Source of the DNA: an uncultured Lachnospiraceae bacterium
GTDB lineage: Bacteria; Bacillota; Clostridia; Lachnospirales; Lachnospiraceae
Reading direction: 5' to 3'
DNA length: 64,000 nt
NCBI GenBank assembly: GCA_910583895.1
Contig: CAJTYJ010000017.1
Span: 1 to 64,000 of the forward strand
The notes under the pieces are model-generated. The model made no database searches. It had not been told where the DNA came from and saw only the letters and a list, made by a program, of their open reading frames with translations. Positions 36,088-44,704 of the stretch are shown one piece after another (the stretch's first letter is position 1; each line of letters opens with the position of its first letter). Position numbers and translations under genes: made by a program.

Positions 36088-37570
36088 TTAACTCCCCTCC
36101 TGTCGCAAGAATCATAATATTTTCCTGGTTCGCCTCTTCTTTCTGAAGAACGCCCCGTACAAGTCCTTCCCGAACGACCATGATGCGGTCGGACATCCCC
36201 AATACTTCAGGAAGCTCCGAAGATACCATAATGATCGCCACGCCTTTTTCCGCCAGATCGTTGATGATGCTGTAGATCTCCTTTTTGGCTCCGATATCCA
36301 CGCCTCTGGTAGGTTCATCCAGGATCAGTACTTTCGGATCGGTATAGATCCATTTTGCAAATACGACCTTCTGCTGGTTGCCTCCGCTTAAGTTGTTGCA
36401 TTCATGCTGCGGGCCAAAACATTTTATATGAAGCTCTTCAATTCCTTTTTTCACAAGCTCCTCTTCTGAATGTTTGCTCAGCACGCCGTTTCGGGAGATC
36501 CGTCCCAGATTGGCGATGGAGATATTTTTCATGATGCTTTCTTCCAGCATCAGACCTTCTACCTTCCGGTCCTCGGTGATAAAACCGATGCCGTTTTTCA
36601 TCGCTTCCTGCGGATTGCGGTTCTGAATCTTCGCACCGTCCAGGTAAATTTCTCCCGTCACATGAGGCATATTTCCGAAAATCGCCTGCATGATCTCTGT
36701 TCTGCCTGCCCCCATCAGTCCGGACACACCCAGTACTTCACCGGAATGCACCTGGAAAGACACGTTTTCAAATACACCCGGGCAGGTAAGTCCTTTCACC
36801 TCAAAGGCCACATTGCCGATCTTTGCCTCCCGGACCGGATAACGTTCTCCGATCTCCCGGCCGATCATCATCTTGACCACATCGTTCATGTCCGTATCTT
36901 TGATCTTCTTTGTATCGATGTAGGATCCGTCTCTGAGCACGGTAATCCGGTCACAGAGTTCAAAAATCTCTTCCATACGATGGGAAATATAGACAATGGA
37001 CACACCTTTCTCCCGGAGAGAATTCACCACCTGGAACAGAACCGTGGTTTCACTCTGGGTCAGTGCCGCAGTCGGTTCGTCCATGATGATCACCTTTGCA
37101 TCCACCATCAGCGCCTTGGCGATCTCAATCATCTGCTGCTGACCTACAGACAGCTCATTCATCCGCTGTCCGGGATCGATGTTCACTCCCAGGAGATCTA
37201 AGATCTTCTTCACCTCCTGGCGCATGGCTTTTTTATCACACACGCCGAAGCCTTTTTTGATCTCCTTTCCAAGGAACATGTTCTCTTCCACCGTCAGATC
37301 AAAGAGTACATTCAGCTCCTGATGGATAAAGACGATCCCCGCTTTTTCCGCCTCCTGCGGATTTTTGTAGCACACTTCCTGTCCGTCCACAAGCACGGTC
37401 CCGGCATCTCTTGTATACACACCGGTCAGGATTTTCATCAATGTGGATTTCCCTGCGCCGTTTTCCCCCATCAGCGCATGGATCTCGCCGTGATCCAGCA
37501 GAAATCCCGCACTCTTGAGCACTGCATTTCCTCCAAAGGACTTGTCGATTCCGCGCATCTCGATCTGCAT
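36080..37570 (-). CDS. rbsA: Ribose ABC transporter ATP-binding protein
   Basis: Tandem ATPase of 496 residues. First half: Walker A GENGAGKST, signature ELSVGQQQMIEIAKAL, Walker B IIMDEPTAAL. Second half: degenerate Walker A GLMGAGRTE, signature NLSGGNQQKVVFAKW, Walker B LILDEPTRGVDIGAK. This asymmetry is normal for RbsA/MglA. Coupled to rbsC. Confidence 0.96.
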   Translation of the reverse strand: MQIEMRGIDKSFGGNAVLKSAGFLLDHGEIHALMGENGAGKSTLMKILTGVYTRDAGTVLVDGQEVCYKNPQEAEKAGIVFIHQELNVLFDLTVEENMFLGKEIKKGFGVCDKKAMRQEVKKILDLLGVNIDPGQRMNELSVGQQQMIEIAKALMVDAKVIIMDEPTAALTQSETTVLFQVVNSLREKGVSIVYISHRMEEIFELCDRITVLRDGSYIDTKKIKDTDMNDVVKMMIGREIGERYPVREAKIGNVAFEVKGLTCPGVFENVSFQVHSGEVLGVSGLMGAGRTEIMQAIFGNMPHVTGEIYLDGAKIQNRNPQEAMKNGIGFITEDRKVEGLMLEESIMKNISIANLGRISRNGVLSKHSEEELVKKGIEELHIKCFGPQHECNNLSGGNQQKVVFAKWIYTDPKVLILDEPTRGVDIGAKKEIYSIINDLAEKGVAIIMVSSELPEVLGMSDRIMVVREGLVRGVLQKEEANQENIMILATGGELNE

Positions 37571-37588
37571 ATCCGTTCCCCCTTTCTT

Positions 37589-38038
37589 TTAAAAAATACA
37601 GCCAGACTGCAGGATGATATTGGCATAGGGCGTTGTCTCTCCTGTACGGATGACCGCTTTGCATGCCTTCGTCATTTCTTTCAGCTTTTCATGGGATACA
37701 TACACAATCTCTACTGTCTGTTCTTTTTGCAGCTCTTTTTTGAAACCCGTTTCGCAACCGGTTTCAAAAAGGGCAAACAACTGCCTGATCTCCTGTTCAA
37801 TTCCGGGGTTGCAGGTGCGGATCTCTTCTGCCAGAAAAATCTTTTCAATCTTCATATCTTCTGCCACTTCCTTCAGAACTTCCATAAAGGACGGCTGGCC
37901 GAAGCGAAGCGCCAGATCAATCCGCTCGGTCTCCTCCGGAATCGGAAGACCGCAGTCTCCGATGCAGATCTGATCTGTATGCCCCATATAAGTGAGCACT
38001 CTGGATATTTCGCTGTTCAGGATTCCCTGTCTCTTCAT
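37589..38038 (-). CDS. rbsD: D-ribose pyranase
   Basis: Converts pyranose to furanose forms of ribose for ribokinase; 149 residues against the usual 131-139. Catalytic His20 lies in YMGHTDQICIGDCGLP and the C-terminus TGETTPYANIILQSGCIF is typical. The extra length is around residues 88-104, where the coding DNA (37737-37770) forms operator-like inverted repeats. Overlaps rbsK by 4 nt. Confidence 0.95.
   Translation of the reverse strand: MKRQGILNSEISRVLTYMGHTDQICIGDCGLPIPEETERIDLALRFGQPSFMEVLKEVAEDMKIEKIFLAEEIRTCNPGIEQEIRQLFALFETGCETGFKKELQKEQTVEIVYVSHEKLKEMTKACKAVIRTGETTPYANIILQSGCIF
37737..37770. promoter_or_regulatory. Operator-like inverted repeat inside rbsD
   Basis: Perfect 11-bp arms TTTTTGAAACC (37737-37747) and GGTTTCAAAAA (37760-37770), with TGAAACCCGTTTCG at 37741-37754 matching 12 of 14 bases of the rbsR promoter operator. 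A possible auxiliary RbsR site about 2.2 kb from the main operator; inferred only. Confidence 0.45.
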
Positions 38039-38931
38039 GACATCTGCCTCCTCATCTCCTGCTCCACTTCTTCTGCAGTGGGCATGCCGGTCTGTGCCCC
38101 GAACTTTTCCGTAGACAGGCTGGCAGCGGTATTTGCATAGGCAAGTGCCGTCTTCAGGTCATCTCCCATAACCCTGCGTACACAGAATGCTCCATTGAGC
38201 GTATCGCCTGCGCCTGTGGTATCTTTTACCTTCGCCGGTCTCGCCGGCACATGCAGAACCTCTCCTGACTTCAGGCATGTGGCCACTCCTCTGGAACCCT
38301 GGGTAATGATCAGCTTCTCCGGATATTTCTTAAGAAGCGTTTCCACAGACTGCCCGTCACCGAAGATCAGCGCTGCCTCGTGCTCGTTGGGTGTTACATA
38401 TGTCACCTTCTCGATGATCTCCATAGGTACCTCTGCCGCCGGAGCCGGATTCAGCACCGTCTGGATCTTTTTCTCTGCGCAGAAATCCACCACATAATGT
38501 ACGGTGTCCAGCGGAATCTCATGCTGAAGCACAACCATGTCATAGTGTTCCAGAACGGGCTTGATCTCGTCGATATAAGCTCTGTCCACCTTGCCGTTGG
38601 CACCTGGTACTACGATGATGGTGTTGTCGTTTTCCGCCACAGTGATCATGGCGATCCCGGTAGGCACATCTTTCAGAACTTTCACATGTTCCGTCTGTAC
38701 CCCTGCTTTCTTCAGATTGTCCAGAAGCTTTTGTCCGTTGGCATCTTCCCCCACACAGCCAAACATCTCCACTTTGGCTCCCAGCTTAGCCATGGCAACT
38801 GCCTGGTTGGCTCCTTTGCCGCCTGGTATGTAGTGGATACTGTCCCCTCTTAAGGTCTCACCCTTGTGCGGGATCCTCTCTGCCGTGACGGTCATATCCA
38901 TATTGATGCTTCCTACTACCGCAAGTTTCAT
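38035..38931 (-). CDS. rbsK: Ribokinase
   Basis: PfkB-family kinase of 298 residues phosphorylating ribose at O5. Substrate motif PGGKGANQAVAMAKLG and the anion-hole/catalytic motif KDTTGAGDTLNGAF are present. Six bases after rbsR. Confidence 0.96.
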   Translation of the reverse strand: MKLAVVGSINMDMTVTAERIPHKGETLRGDSIHYIPGGKGANQAVAMAKLGAKVEMFGCVGEDANGQKLLDNLKKAGVQTEHVKVLKDVPTGIAMITVAENDNTIIVVPGANGKVDRAYIDEIKPVLEHYDMVVLQHEIPLDTVHYVVDFCAEKKIQTVLNPAPAAEVPMEIIEKVTYVTPNEHEAALIFGDGQSVETLLKKYPEKLIITQGSRGVATCLKSGEVLHVPARPAKVKDTTGAGDTLNGAFCVRRVMGDDLKTALAYANTAASLSTEKFGAQTGMPTAEEVEQEMRRQMS

Positions 38932-38937
38932 GGTTCT

Positions 38938-39924
38938 TCACTCCTTTCTCTTGGTTGTCTGGCGCTCTACAAGAGAGACATCCAGTATATTTTCTTTTTG
39001 AAATGGCAGGCTCTGACCACATTTCATGATGATCTGAACCGCCAGTGTTCCCATCTTTTCGATCGGCTGATTTACCGTCGTCAGCTCCGGCGTAAACAGC
39101 CAGCTGAACCGGATATTGTCAAACCCGATCATCTGCACATCCCCCGGCACATGATACCCTTCTCTCATCAGGATCTTATAGGCCGCGATGGCTACCATAT
39201 CGTTGCTGGCAATGATCCCGTCCACGCGGGGATACCTCTGCAGCAATTCTCCTGCCGCACGGATTCCGTCTTCATAGTCATACAGGCAGTCGATACACTG
39301 CTCCTGGATTGCGTACTTCTGGCATATCTCCCGATATCCCTCATACCTCTGCTTCCCGCTGGACACCTCCAAAGGACCTCTTAAAAATACAATGTTCTTG
39401 CATCCGCAGTCCAGCAGATGGCAGATGGCCATCTTGCCTCCTTTGTAGTGATCCGCCTCCACATAGGCACTTCCCCCGCTGCCGGTCAGCTGCCGGTCCA
39501 CCACAACCACCGGAAGTTTGCAGCCCGCGATCGCCTGTCCGGTCTCACCGCTGTAGGTCAGAATGATGATCCCGTCTGCCTTCATCTGATCCAGCATCTG
39601 GATGTTCATAAGTTCCTTTTCCGTATTGTTATTGGAATTACAAAGCAGCATCTTGTAACCATTCTTATATGCTTCCTCCTCCACAGACTTGGCCAGCTCG
39701 TTGAAGAATGGATTCTCTATGTTCGGCACAATCACTCCGATGATCCTGGACGACTGTTTAAACAGCGCTCTTGCCAGTTCGTTCGGTCTGAAACCCGTTT
39801 CGCGAATCGCCATGAGGACTTTTTTCTTTTTCTCCTCATCTACATTTGCCGTACCGTTCATAACCCGCGATACGGTAGAAGGGGAAACGCCTGCTATTTT
39901 TGCCACGTCCCGGATGCTTGCCAT
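38938..39924 (-). CDS. rbsR: LacI-family ribose operon repressor
   Basis: 328-residue regulator with an N-terminal helix-turn-helix and hinge (SIRDVAKIAGVSPSTVSRVMNG, FRPNELARAL) and a sugar-binding domain. First gene of the operon it presumably represses; its promoter overlaps the operator at 39951-39964, giving autoregulation. GGAGG precedes the start. An operator-like 14-mer lies at 39789-39802 within the part encoding ETGFRPN, which may be due to the conserved protein sequence. Confidence 0.94.
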   Translation of the reverse strand: MASIRDVAKIAGVSPSTVSRVMNGTANVDEEKKKKVLMAIRETGFRPNELARALFKQSSRIIGVIVPNIENPFFNELAKSVEEEAYKNGYKMLLCNSNNNTEKELMNIQMLDQMKADGIIILTYSGETGQAIAGCKLPVVVVDRQLTGSGGSAYVEADHYKGGKMAICHLLDCGCKNIVFLRGPLEVSSGKQRYEGYREICQKYAIQEQCIDCLYDYEDGIRAAGELLQRYPRVDGIIASNDMVAIAAYKILMREGYHVPGDVQMIGFDNIRFSWLFTPELTTVNQPIEKMGTLAVQIIMKCGQSLPFQKENILDVSLVERQTTKRKE

Positions 39925-39950
39925 CTGTCTGTTTCCTCCGTTCCAATATT

Positions 39951-39964
39951 TGAAACGCGTTTCA
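39951..39964. promoter_or_regulatory. Main RbsR operator
   Basis: Perfect 14-bp palindrome TGAAACGCGTTTCA with the central CG step of LacI-family sites. It covers about +5 to +18 of the predicted transcript. Confidence 0.85.
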
Positions 39965-39975
39965 TCACTGTCTCA

Positions 39976-40004
39976 AGTATATAGATTGCACGTCATTTTG
40001 TCAA
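39976..40004 (-). promoter_or_regulatory. Promoter of rbsRKDACB
   Basis: Minus-strand TTGACA (39999-40004), 17-bp spacer, TATACT (39976-39981). Directly upstream of the operator, fitting repression by steric block. Confidence 0.85.
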
Positions 40005-40022
40005 TATCATTTTCTTTTTTCG

Positions 40023-40064
40023 GCATACTTGACAATTTTCAATATTCAAAATTGTCAAGTATGC
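40023..40064. other. 42-bp near-perfect palindrome of unknown role
   Basis: Arms GCATACTTGACAATTTT (40023-40039) and AAAATTGTCAAGTATGC (40048-40064) are perfect over 17 bp; the 8-nt centre is symmetrical except for one C/C pair. Each arm holds a TTGACA. There is no T run after it on either strand. Lies 19 bp upstream of the rbs -35 box. The rest of 40065-40217 shows nothing recognisable except a short CCGTC/GACGG repeat. Confidence 0.75.
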
Positions 40065-40217
40065 ACAAAAATAATTTTCAATGCGCGCCTTTAACGTTGG
40101 TTCTGGTTCTAACCGTCCCATTATGACCATGACGGCACGCCGCACAGTTTCCCTCTCTTTGAAAGGAAGATAACTATCACCAGCACCGAAAACACGCACT
40201 GGATTCTGTAGCCGCTG

Positions 40218-40745
40218 TCACCCGGCGTAATACACCCGGCCTTCTTTGCGCTTCGCCGCTTTTGGCATCTCGCCTTCCATATATCCGACGGCGCAGTGTC
40301 CGATCCCTTCCCACTCGCCCGGAATGCCAAGATCCTTCAAAAGCTGCTGATATTTCGGCATCTCAAACTCTTCTTTCGCCCGGTGAATCCAGATGCTGCC
40401 AAGTCCCAGCGCGTGAGCGGCCAGCATCAGATTGCCCATAACCAGGCTGCCGTCATACACACGGTTTCTCCAGTCCTTTTCTGCCAGCACAATCAGGATC
40501 ACCGGAGCACCATAGAAAGGATCGAAGCCCTCCTCCCAGCCGCCGATGGCACAGTTGTCCGCCGCGATCTGATCCCGCAGTTCTTTCTTCGTCACCGCTA
40601 CTGTGATCACCGCCTGACGCCCCATACCGTTTGCCGCATACAGACCAGCTTCCAGAATCTGGTCGATTGCCTCCTTTTTTGGCATTTCGGGCCTGAATTT
40701 GCGGATGCTTCTGCGCTCCTTCATCGCTTTTATCATGTCATGCAT
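40218..40745 (-). CDS. Nitroreductase family protein
   Basis: FMN-dependent oxidoreductase of 175 residues. The N-terminal ERRSIRKFRPE phosphate-binding region and the later LGLGSIWIHRAKEEFE segment identify the family. Substrate unknown. One base after the moaC stop, so co-transcribed with moaC. Confidence 0.9.
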   Translation of the reverse strand: MHDMIKAMKERRSIRKFRPEMPKKEAIDQILEAGLYAANGMGRQAVITVAVTKKELRDQIAADNCAIGGWEEGFDPFYGAPVILIVLAEKDWRNRVYDGSLVMGNLMLAAHALGLGSIWIHRAKEEFEMPKYQQLLKDLGIPGEWEGIGHCAVGYMEGEMPKAAKRKEGRVYYAG

Positions 40746-40746
40746 C

Positions 40747-41235
40747 CTACTGTACCCCTTTCTTTATATTTTCCACCAAACCGCTTTTTCCGCCGGTCTT
40801 TTTCTGCAGATAGATCTCGCCGATCTCCATGGATTTATCCAGGGCCTTGCACATATCATAGATGGTCAGAAGCGCCACGCTTACTCCAGTCAGAGCTTCC
40901 ATCTCCACCCCGGTCTTTCCGGTCACCTTTACCGTGCAGCTGCAGTAGACGGCCAGCTCCTTCGGCGCCATCTCAAAATGCACCTGACAGTTGGTGATGG
41001 GCAGGATATGGCACATGGGAATCAGATCCGCCGTGCGCTTTGCCCCCATGACCCCCGCCGTGGTGGCCACGCCCAGCACATCTCCTTTTCCCACAGTCCC
41101 CTGCTCGATGGCATCATAGACTGCCTGGCTGACCGTAATCTTTCCCACTGCCGTGGCCTCCCGGACTGTGTCCTGTTTTTCGGTCACATCCACCATCCGT
41201 GCTTTTCCATTTTCATCAAAATGTGTCAGTTCCAT
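40747..41235 (-). CDS. moaC: Cyclic pyranopterin monophosphate synthase
   Basis: Molybdenum cofactor biosynthesis enzyme of 162 residues. Motifs include FDENGKARMVDVTEK, KGDVLGVATTAGVMGAKRTADLIPMCHILP and ALTGVSVALLTIYDMCKA. The ATG at 41235 follows GGGGGA; a longer frame to 41331 adds a leader not typical of MoaC. No other moa or moe gene is in the window. Promoter at 41469-41496. Confidence 0.95.
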   Translation of the reverse strand: MELTHFDENGKARMVDVTEKQDTVREATAVGKITVSQAVYDAIEQGTVGKGDVLGVATTAGVMGAKRTADLIPMCHILPITNCQVHFEMAPKELAVYCSCTVKVTGKTGVEMEALTGVSVALLTIYDMCKALDKSMEIGEIYLQKKTGGKSGLVENIKKGVQ

Positions 41236-41468
41236 CTTTATCCCCCGCTTCCAGGCTGTCTTTTGTTCCAGATTCACCATTCTTTTCTCCCAATGATCTG
41301 TTTTCCCAGTCCGCATGCACACACGCTGCACCGTATCGAATCCAGCCCGGACGAAAGTTGATCAAAACATTTGTTCTATCCTTTTCCATCCCGCTGCATT
41401 CGCGCTCCTCTTTCTCCTGTCATTTTAAAAGAAAGAATCCTCTTTTAACCCGACGGCCATTACTTACT

Positions 41469-41496
41469 ATTATAAGCATTCCCCGGCATTCGTCAA
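41469..41496 (-). promoter_or_regulatory. Promoter of moaC-nitroreductase
   Basis: Minus-strand TTGACG (41491-41496), 16-bp spacer, TATAAT (41469-41474), beginning only 8 bp after the carB stop, giving a leader of about 230 nt. The leader (41236-41468) contains a short TTAAAAGA/TCTTTTAA hairpin; I could not recognise a Moco RNA motif in it. Confidence 0.6.
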
Positions 41497-41503
41497 CACA
41501 GTC

Positions 41504-44500
41504 TCAGGAAATCTTTGCAATATTCACCAGGGTCAGCTTCGTGCGGTCCGTGTCCTCCAAAGAGGTGACCAGCGCCTTTGCCGTATCGATGGCAGTGAGG
41601 ACGTTCACCCCGGTCTCAATGGCGTTTCTGCGAATGACAAATCCATCCCGGCCGTGCTCCACTCCCTGGGAGGGCGTATCGATGACCAGATCCATCTGAT
41701 GCCCCAGGATCAAATCCAGGATGTTCGGGGACTCCTGCTCGATCTTGCGGGTCATACGCACCTGAACATCCGCTTCCATCAAAGCCCGGGCCGTTCCCTT
41801 GGTGGCAAAAATGTTGTATCCAAGCGCTTCGAACCTTCTGGCGATCTCCACCGCCTCCTCCTTGTCCTCATCCCGGACGGTTATGATCATGTTCCGGTAT
41901 TTGGGAAGACGGATTCCGGCACCCAGAAACGCTTTGTAGAGCGCCTCCTGGAAAGTCTTTGCAATGCCAAGGCACTCTCCGGTGGACTTCATCTCCGGCC
42001 CCAGACCGATGTCCGCGCCGCGGATTTTCTCAAAGGAAAATACCGGCATCTTCACTGCAACATAATCTGCCTCCGGCATAAGGCCCGGCTGATAACCAAG
42101 CTCCCTGATCTTCTGTCCCAGAATTACTTTGGTTGCCAGCGGCACGATGGGAATGCCGGTCACCTTGCTGATGTAGGGTACCGTACGGCTGGAACGCGGG
42201 TTCACCTCGATCACATAGACTTCTTCCCCCGCCGCAATAAACTGGATATTGATCAGTCCGATCACATGAAGCGAACGGGCCAGTCTTCTTGTATACTCTT
42301 CGATGGTGGCTTTCACACCGTCACTGATACTTTTGGCCGGATAGACAGAGATACTGTCCCCGGAATGGATGCCCGCCCGCTCGACATGCTCCATGATTCC
42401 CGGAATCAGAATGTCCTCTCCGTCGCACACGGCATCCACTTCGATCTCTCTGCCCTGCAGATATTTATCCACCAGGATCGGATGATCCTGGGCAATCCGG
42501 TTGATGATGCCGATGAATTCTTCCACATCCTTGTCGCTGATGGCAATCTGCATCCCCTGGCCCCCCAGCACATAGGAAGGCCGGACCAGCACCGGATACC
42601 CGAGACGGCCTGCCGCCGCCTTCGCCTCTTCAGCCGTGTAGACGGTATCCCCTTTGGGTCTTGGAATGCCGCAGCGTTCCAAGATGCCGTCAAAAAGCTC
42701 CCGGTCCTCGGCCGCATCTACATTTTCCGCTGAAGTGCCCAGGATCGGCACCCCCATCTTCATCAGCGCCTCCGTCAGCTTGATCGCCGTCTGTCCTCCG
42801 AACTGGACCACCGCCCCGTCCGGGTGTTCCTGATTCACGATGTTCTCCACATCCTCCGGGGTCAGCGGTTCAAAGTATAGTTTGTCCGCAATATCAAAGT
42901 CTGTGCTCACCGTCTCCGGATTGTTGTTGACGATGATCGTCTCATATCCTTCTTTTGAAAATGCCCAGGTACAGTGGACGCAGCAGAAGTCAAACTCGAT
43001 GCCCTGGCCGATCCGGATCGGGCCGGACCCAAGAACCAGCACCTTTTTTCGTCCGCTGGTTCGAACTGCCTCGTTCTCACTGCCGAATACGGAATAATAA
43101 TAAGGCGTTGTGGCCGCAAATTCCGCCGCGCATGTGTCAACCATCTTATATGCCGCTGTAATACCGTATCTTTGACGAAGCCTTTTGATCTCCTCTTCTT
43201 CTTTTCCCGTAAGTCCGGCAATGACCCGGTCCGGAAATTCCATCCGTTTCGCTTCTTTTAAAAGTTCTTCTGTCAGCACTTCTTTCTGAAGCCTTCGCTC
43301 CATCTCCACTAATACGGCCAGTTTATCAATAAACCACAGATCAATCTTTGTGATCCGGTGAATCTCCTCACAGGCAGTCCCCCGCCGAAGCGCCTCTGCA
43401 ATCACCCAGATCCGGCGGTCATCCACCACCGCCAGCTGCTCCAACAGCTCCTCACTGGTCAGATGCCCAAAATCATAAGAAAGAAGGCTGTCCACGTGCT
43501 GCTCCAGGGAACGGATGGCTTTCATCAGTCCCCCTTCAAAGCTGTCACTGATGCTCATGACCTCTCCGGTCGCTTTCATCTGTGTGGTCAGTGTCCTGCG
43601 TGCACTGATAAATTTGTCAAAGGGAAGCCTGGGCATCTTCACCACGCAGTAATCCAGCATCGGTTCAAAACTGGCCATAGTCTGACCGGTGACTGCATTT
43701 TTGATTTCATCCAGCGTATAGCCAATGGCAATCTTCGCCGCCACTTTGGCGATGGGATAACCGGTGGCTTTGCTGGCCAGAGCAGAGGACCGGCTTACCC
43801 GGGGATTGACCTCGATGACACAGTACTCAAAACTTTCCGGATGAAGGGCAAACTGTACGTTGCAGCCTCCGGTGATCTTCAGTTCGCTGATGATATTCAG
43901 CGCCGAAGTCCGAAGCATCTGGTATTCCTTGTCCCCCAGAGTCTGGGAAGGCGCCACCACAATGCTGTCTCCCGTGTGCACGCCCACCGGATCGATATTC
44001 TCCATGTTGCAGACAGTGATCACATTGCCTGCCCCATCCCGCATAACCTCGTATTCGATCTCCTTCCATCCCGCGATGCAGCGCTCCACCAGCACCTGCC
44101 CCACCCGGGAAAGACGCAGGCCGTTGGCCAGAATCTCTTCTAACTCTTCCTTGTTATGGGCAATTCCCCCGCCGCTTCCGCCCAGGGTATAAGCGGGGCG
44201 CAGCACCACCGGGTATCCGATCTGATTGGAAAATGCGATGCCCTCAGGAAGGCTTTCCACCACCAGAGACGGTGCCACGGGCTCCCCGATCTTCTCCATG
44301 GCAGATTTAAATTCCAGACGGTCCTCCGCCTTTTTGATGGTCTCAGAAGTTGTACCGATCAGTCTTACGCCGGTCTTCTTAAAAAATCCCCGCTCCTCCA
44401 GTTCCATGGCAAGATTCAGGCCCGCCTGGCCTCCCAGAGTGGGAAGCACGCTGTCCGGCTGTTCCTTCAGAATCAGCTGCTCCACTACCTCTGCGGTCAG

Positions 44501-44704
44501 CGGTTCGATGTAGACCTGATCTGCAATATCCTTGTCTGTCATGATCGTCGCCGGATTGGAGTTCAGAAGCACTACTTCTACGCCTTCTTCTCTCAGGGAA
44601 CGGCAGGCCTGGGTTCCCGCATAGTCAAACTCCGCCGCCTGTCCGATGACAATGGGGCCGGAACCGATGACCAGTACTTTTTGAATCTCCGGATTTCTAG
44701 GCAT
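41504..44704 (-). CDS. carB: Carbamoyl phosphate synthase large subunit
   Basis: Makes carbamoyl phosphate for pyrimidines and arginine. 1066 residues with the duplicated ATP-grasp layout: first half from KVLVIGSGPIVIGQAAEFDYAGTQA, second half from KVLVLGSGPIRIGQGIEFDFCCVH, and a C-terminal allosteric domain of MGS type (FEALGYNIFATKGTARAL). Overlaps carA by 8 nt. No terminator is obvious after the stop; the moaC promoter starts there. Confidence 0.97.
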   Translation of the reverse strand: MPRNPEIQKVLVIGSGPIVIGQAAEFDYAGTQACRSLREEGVEVVLLNSNPATIMTDKDIADQVYIEPLTAEVVEQLILKEQPDSVLPTLGGQAGLNLAMELEERGFFKKTGVRLIGTTSETIKKAEDRLEFKSAMEKIGEPVAPSLVVESLPEGIAFSNQIGYPVVLRPAYTLGGSGGGIAHNKEELEEILANGLRLSRVGQVLVERCIAGWKEIEYEVMRDGAGNVITVCNMENIDPVGVHTGDSIVVAPSQTLGDKEYQMLRTSALNIISELKITGGCNVQFALHPESFEYCVIEVNPRVSRSSALASKATGYPIAKVAAKIAIGYTLDEIKNAVTGQTMASFEPMLDYCVVKMPRLPFDKFISARRTLTTQMKATGEVMSISDSFEGGLMKAIRSLEQHVDSLLSYDFGHLTSEELLEQLAVVDDRRIWVIAEALRRGTACEEIHRITKIDLWFIDKLAVLVEMERRLQKEVLTEELLKEAKRMEFPDRVIAGLTGKEEEEIKRLRQRYGITAAYKMVDTCAAEFAATTPYYYSVFGSENEAVRTSGRKKVLVLGSGPIRIGQGIEFDFCCVHCTWAFSKEGYETIIVNNNPETVSTDFDIADKLYFEPLTPEDVENIVNQEHPDGAVVQFGGQTAIKLTEALMKMGVPILGTSAENVDAAEDRELFDGILERCGIPRPKGDTVYTAEEAKAAAGRLGYPVLVRPSYVLGGQGMQIAISDKDVEEFIGIINRIAQDHPILVDKYLQGREIEVDAVCDGEDILIPGIMEHVERAGIHSGDSISVYPAKSISDGVKATIEEYTRRLARSLHVIGLINIQFIAAGEEVYVIEVNPRSSRTVPYISKVTGIPIVPLATKVILGQKIRELGYQPGLMPEADYVAVKMPVFSFEKIRGADIGLGPEMKSTGECLGIAKTFQEALYKAFLGAGIRLPKYRNMIITVRDEDKEEAVEIARRFEALGYNIFATKGTARALMEADVQVRMTRKIEQESPNILDLILGHQMDLVIDTPSQGVEHGRDGFVIRRNAIETGVNVLTAIDTAKALVTSLEDTDRTKLTLVNIAKIS

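Noticed and set aside
41236..41468. Moco-type RNA element upstream of moaC
   Set aside because: The leader is long enough but I see only one short AT-rich hairpin, not the conserved multi-stem structure.
41654..42733. 359-residue plus-strand open frame
   Set aside because: Antisense to carB; long only because of codon bias on the coding strand.
43358..44143. 261-residue plus-strand open frame
   Set aside because: Also a carB antisense frame.
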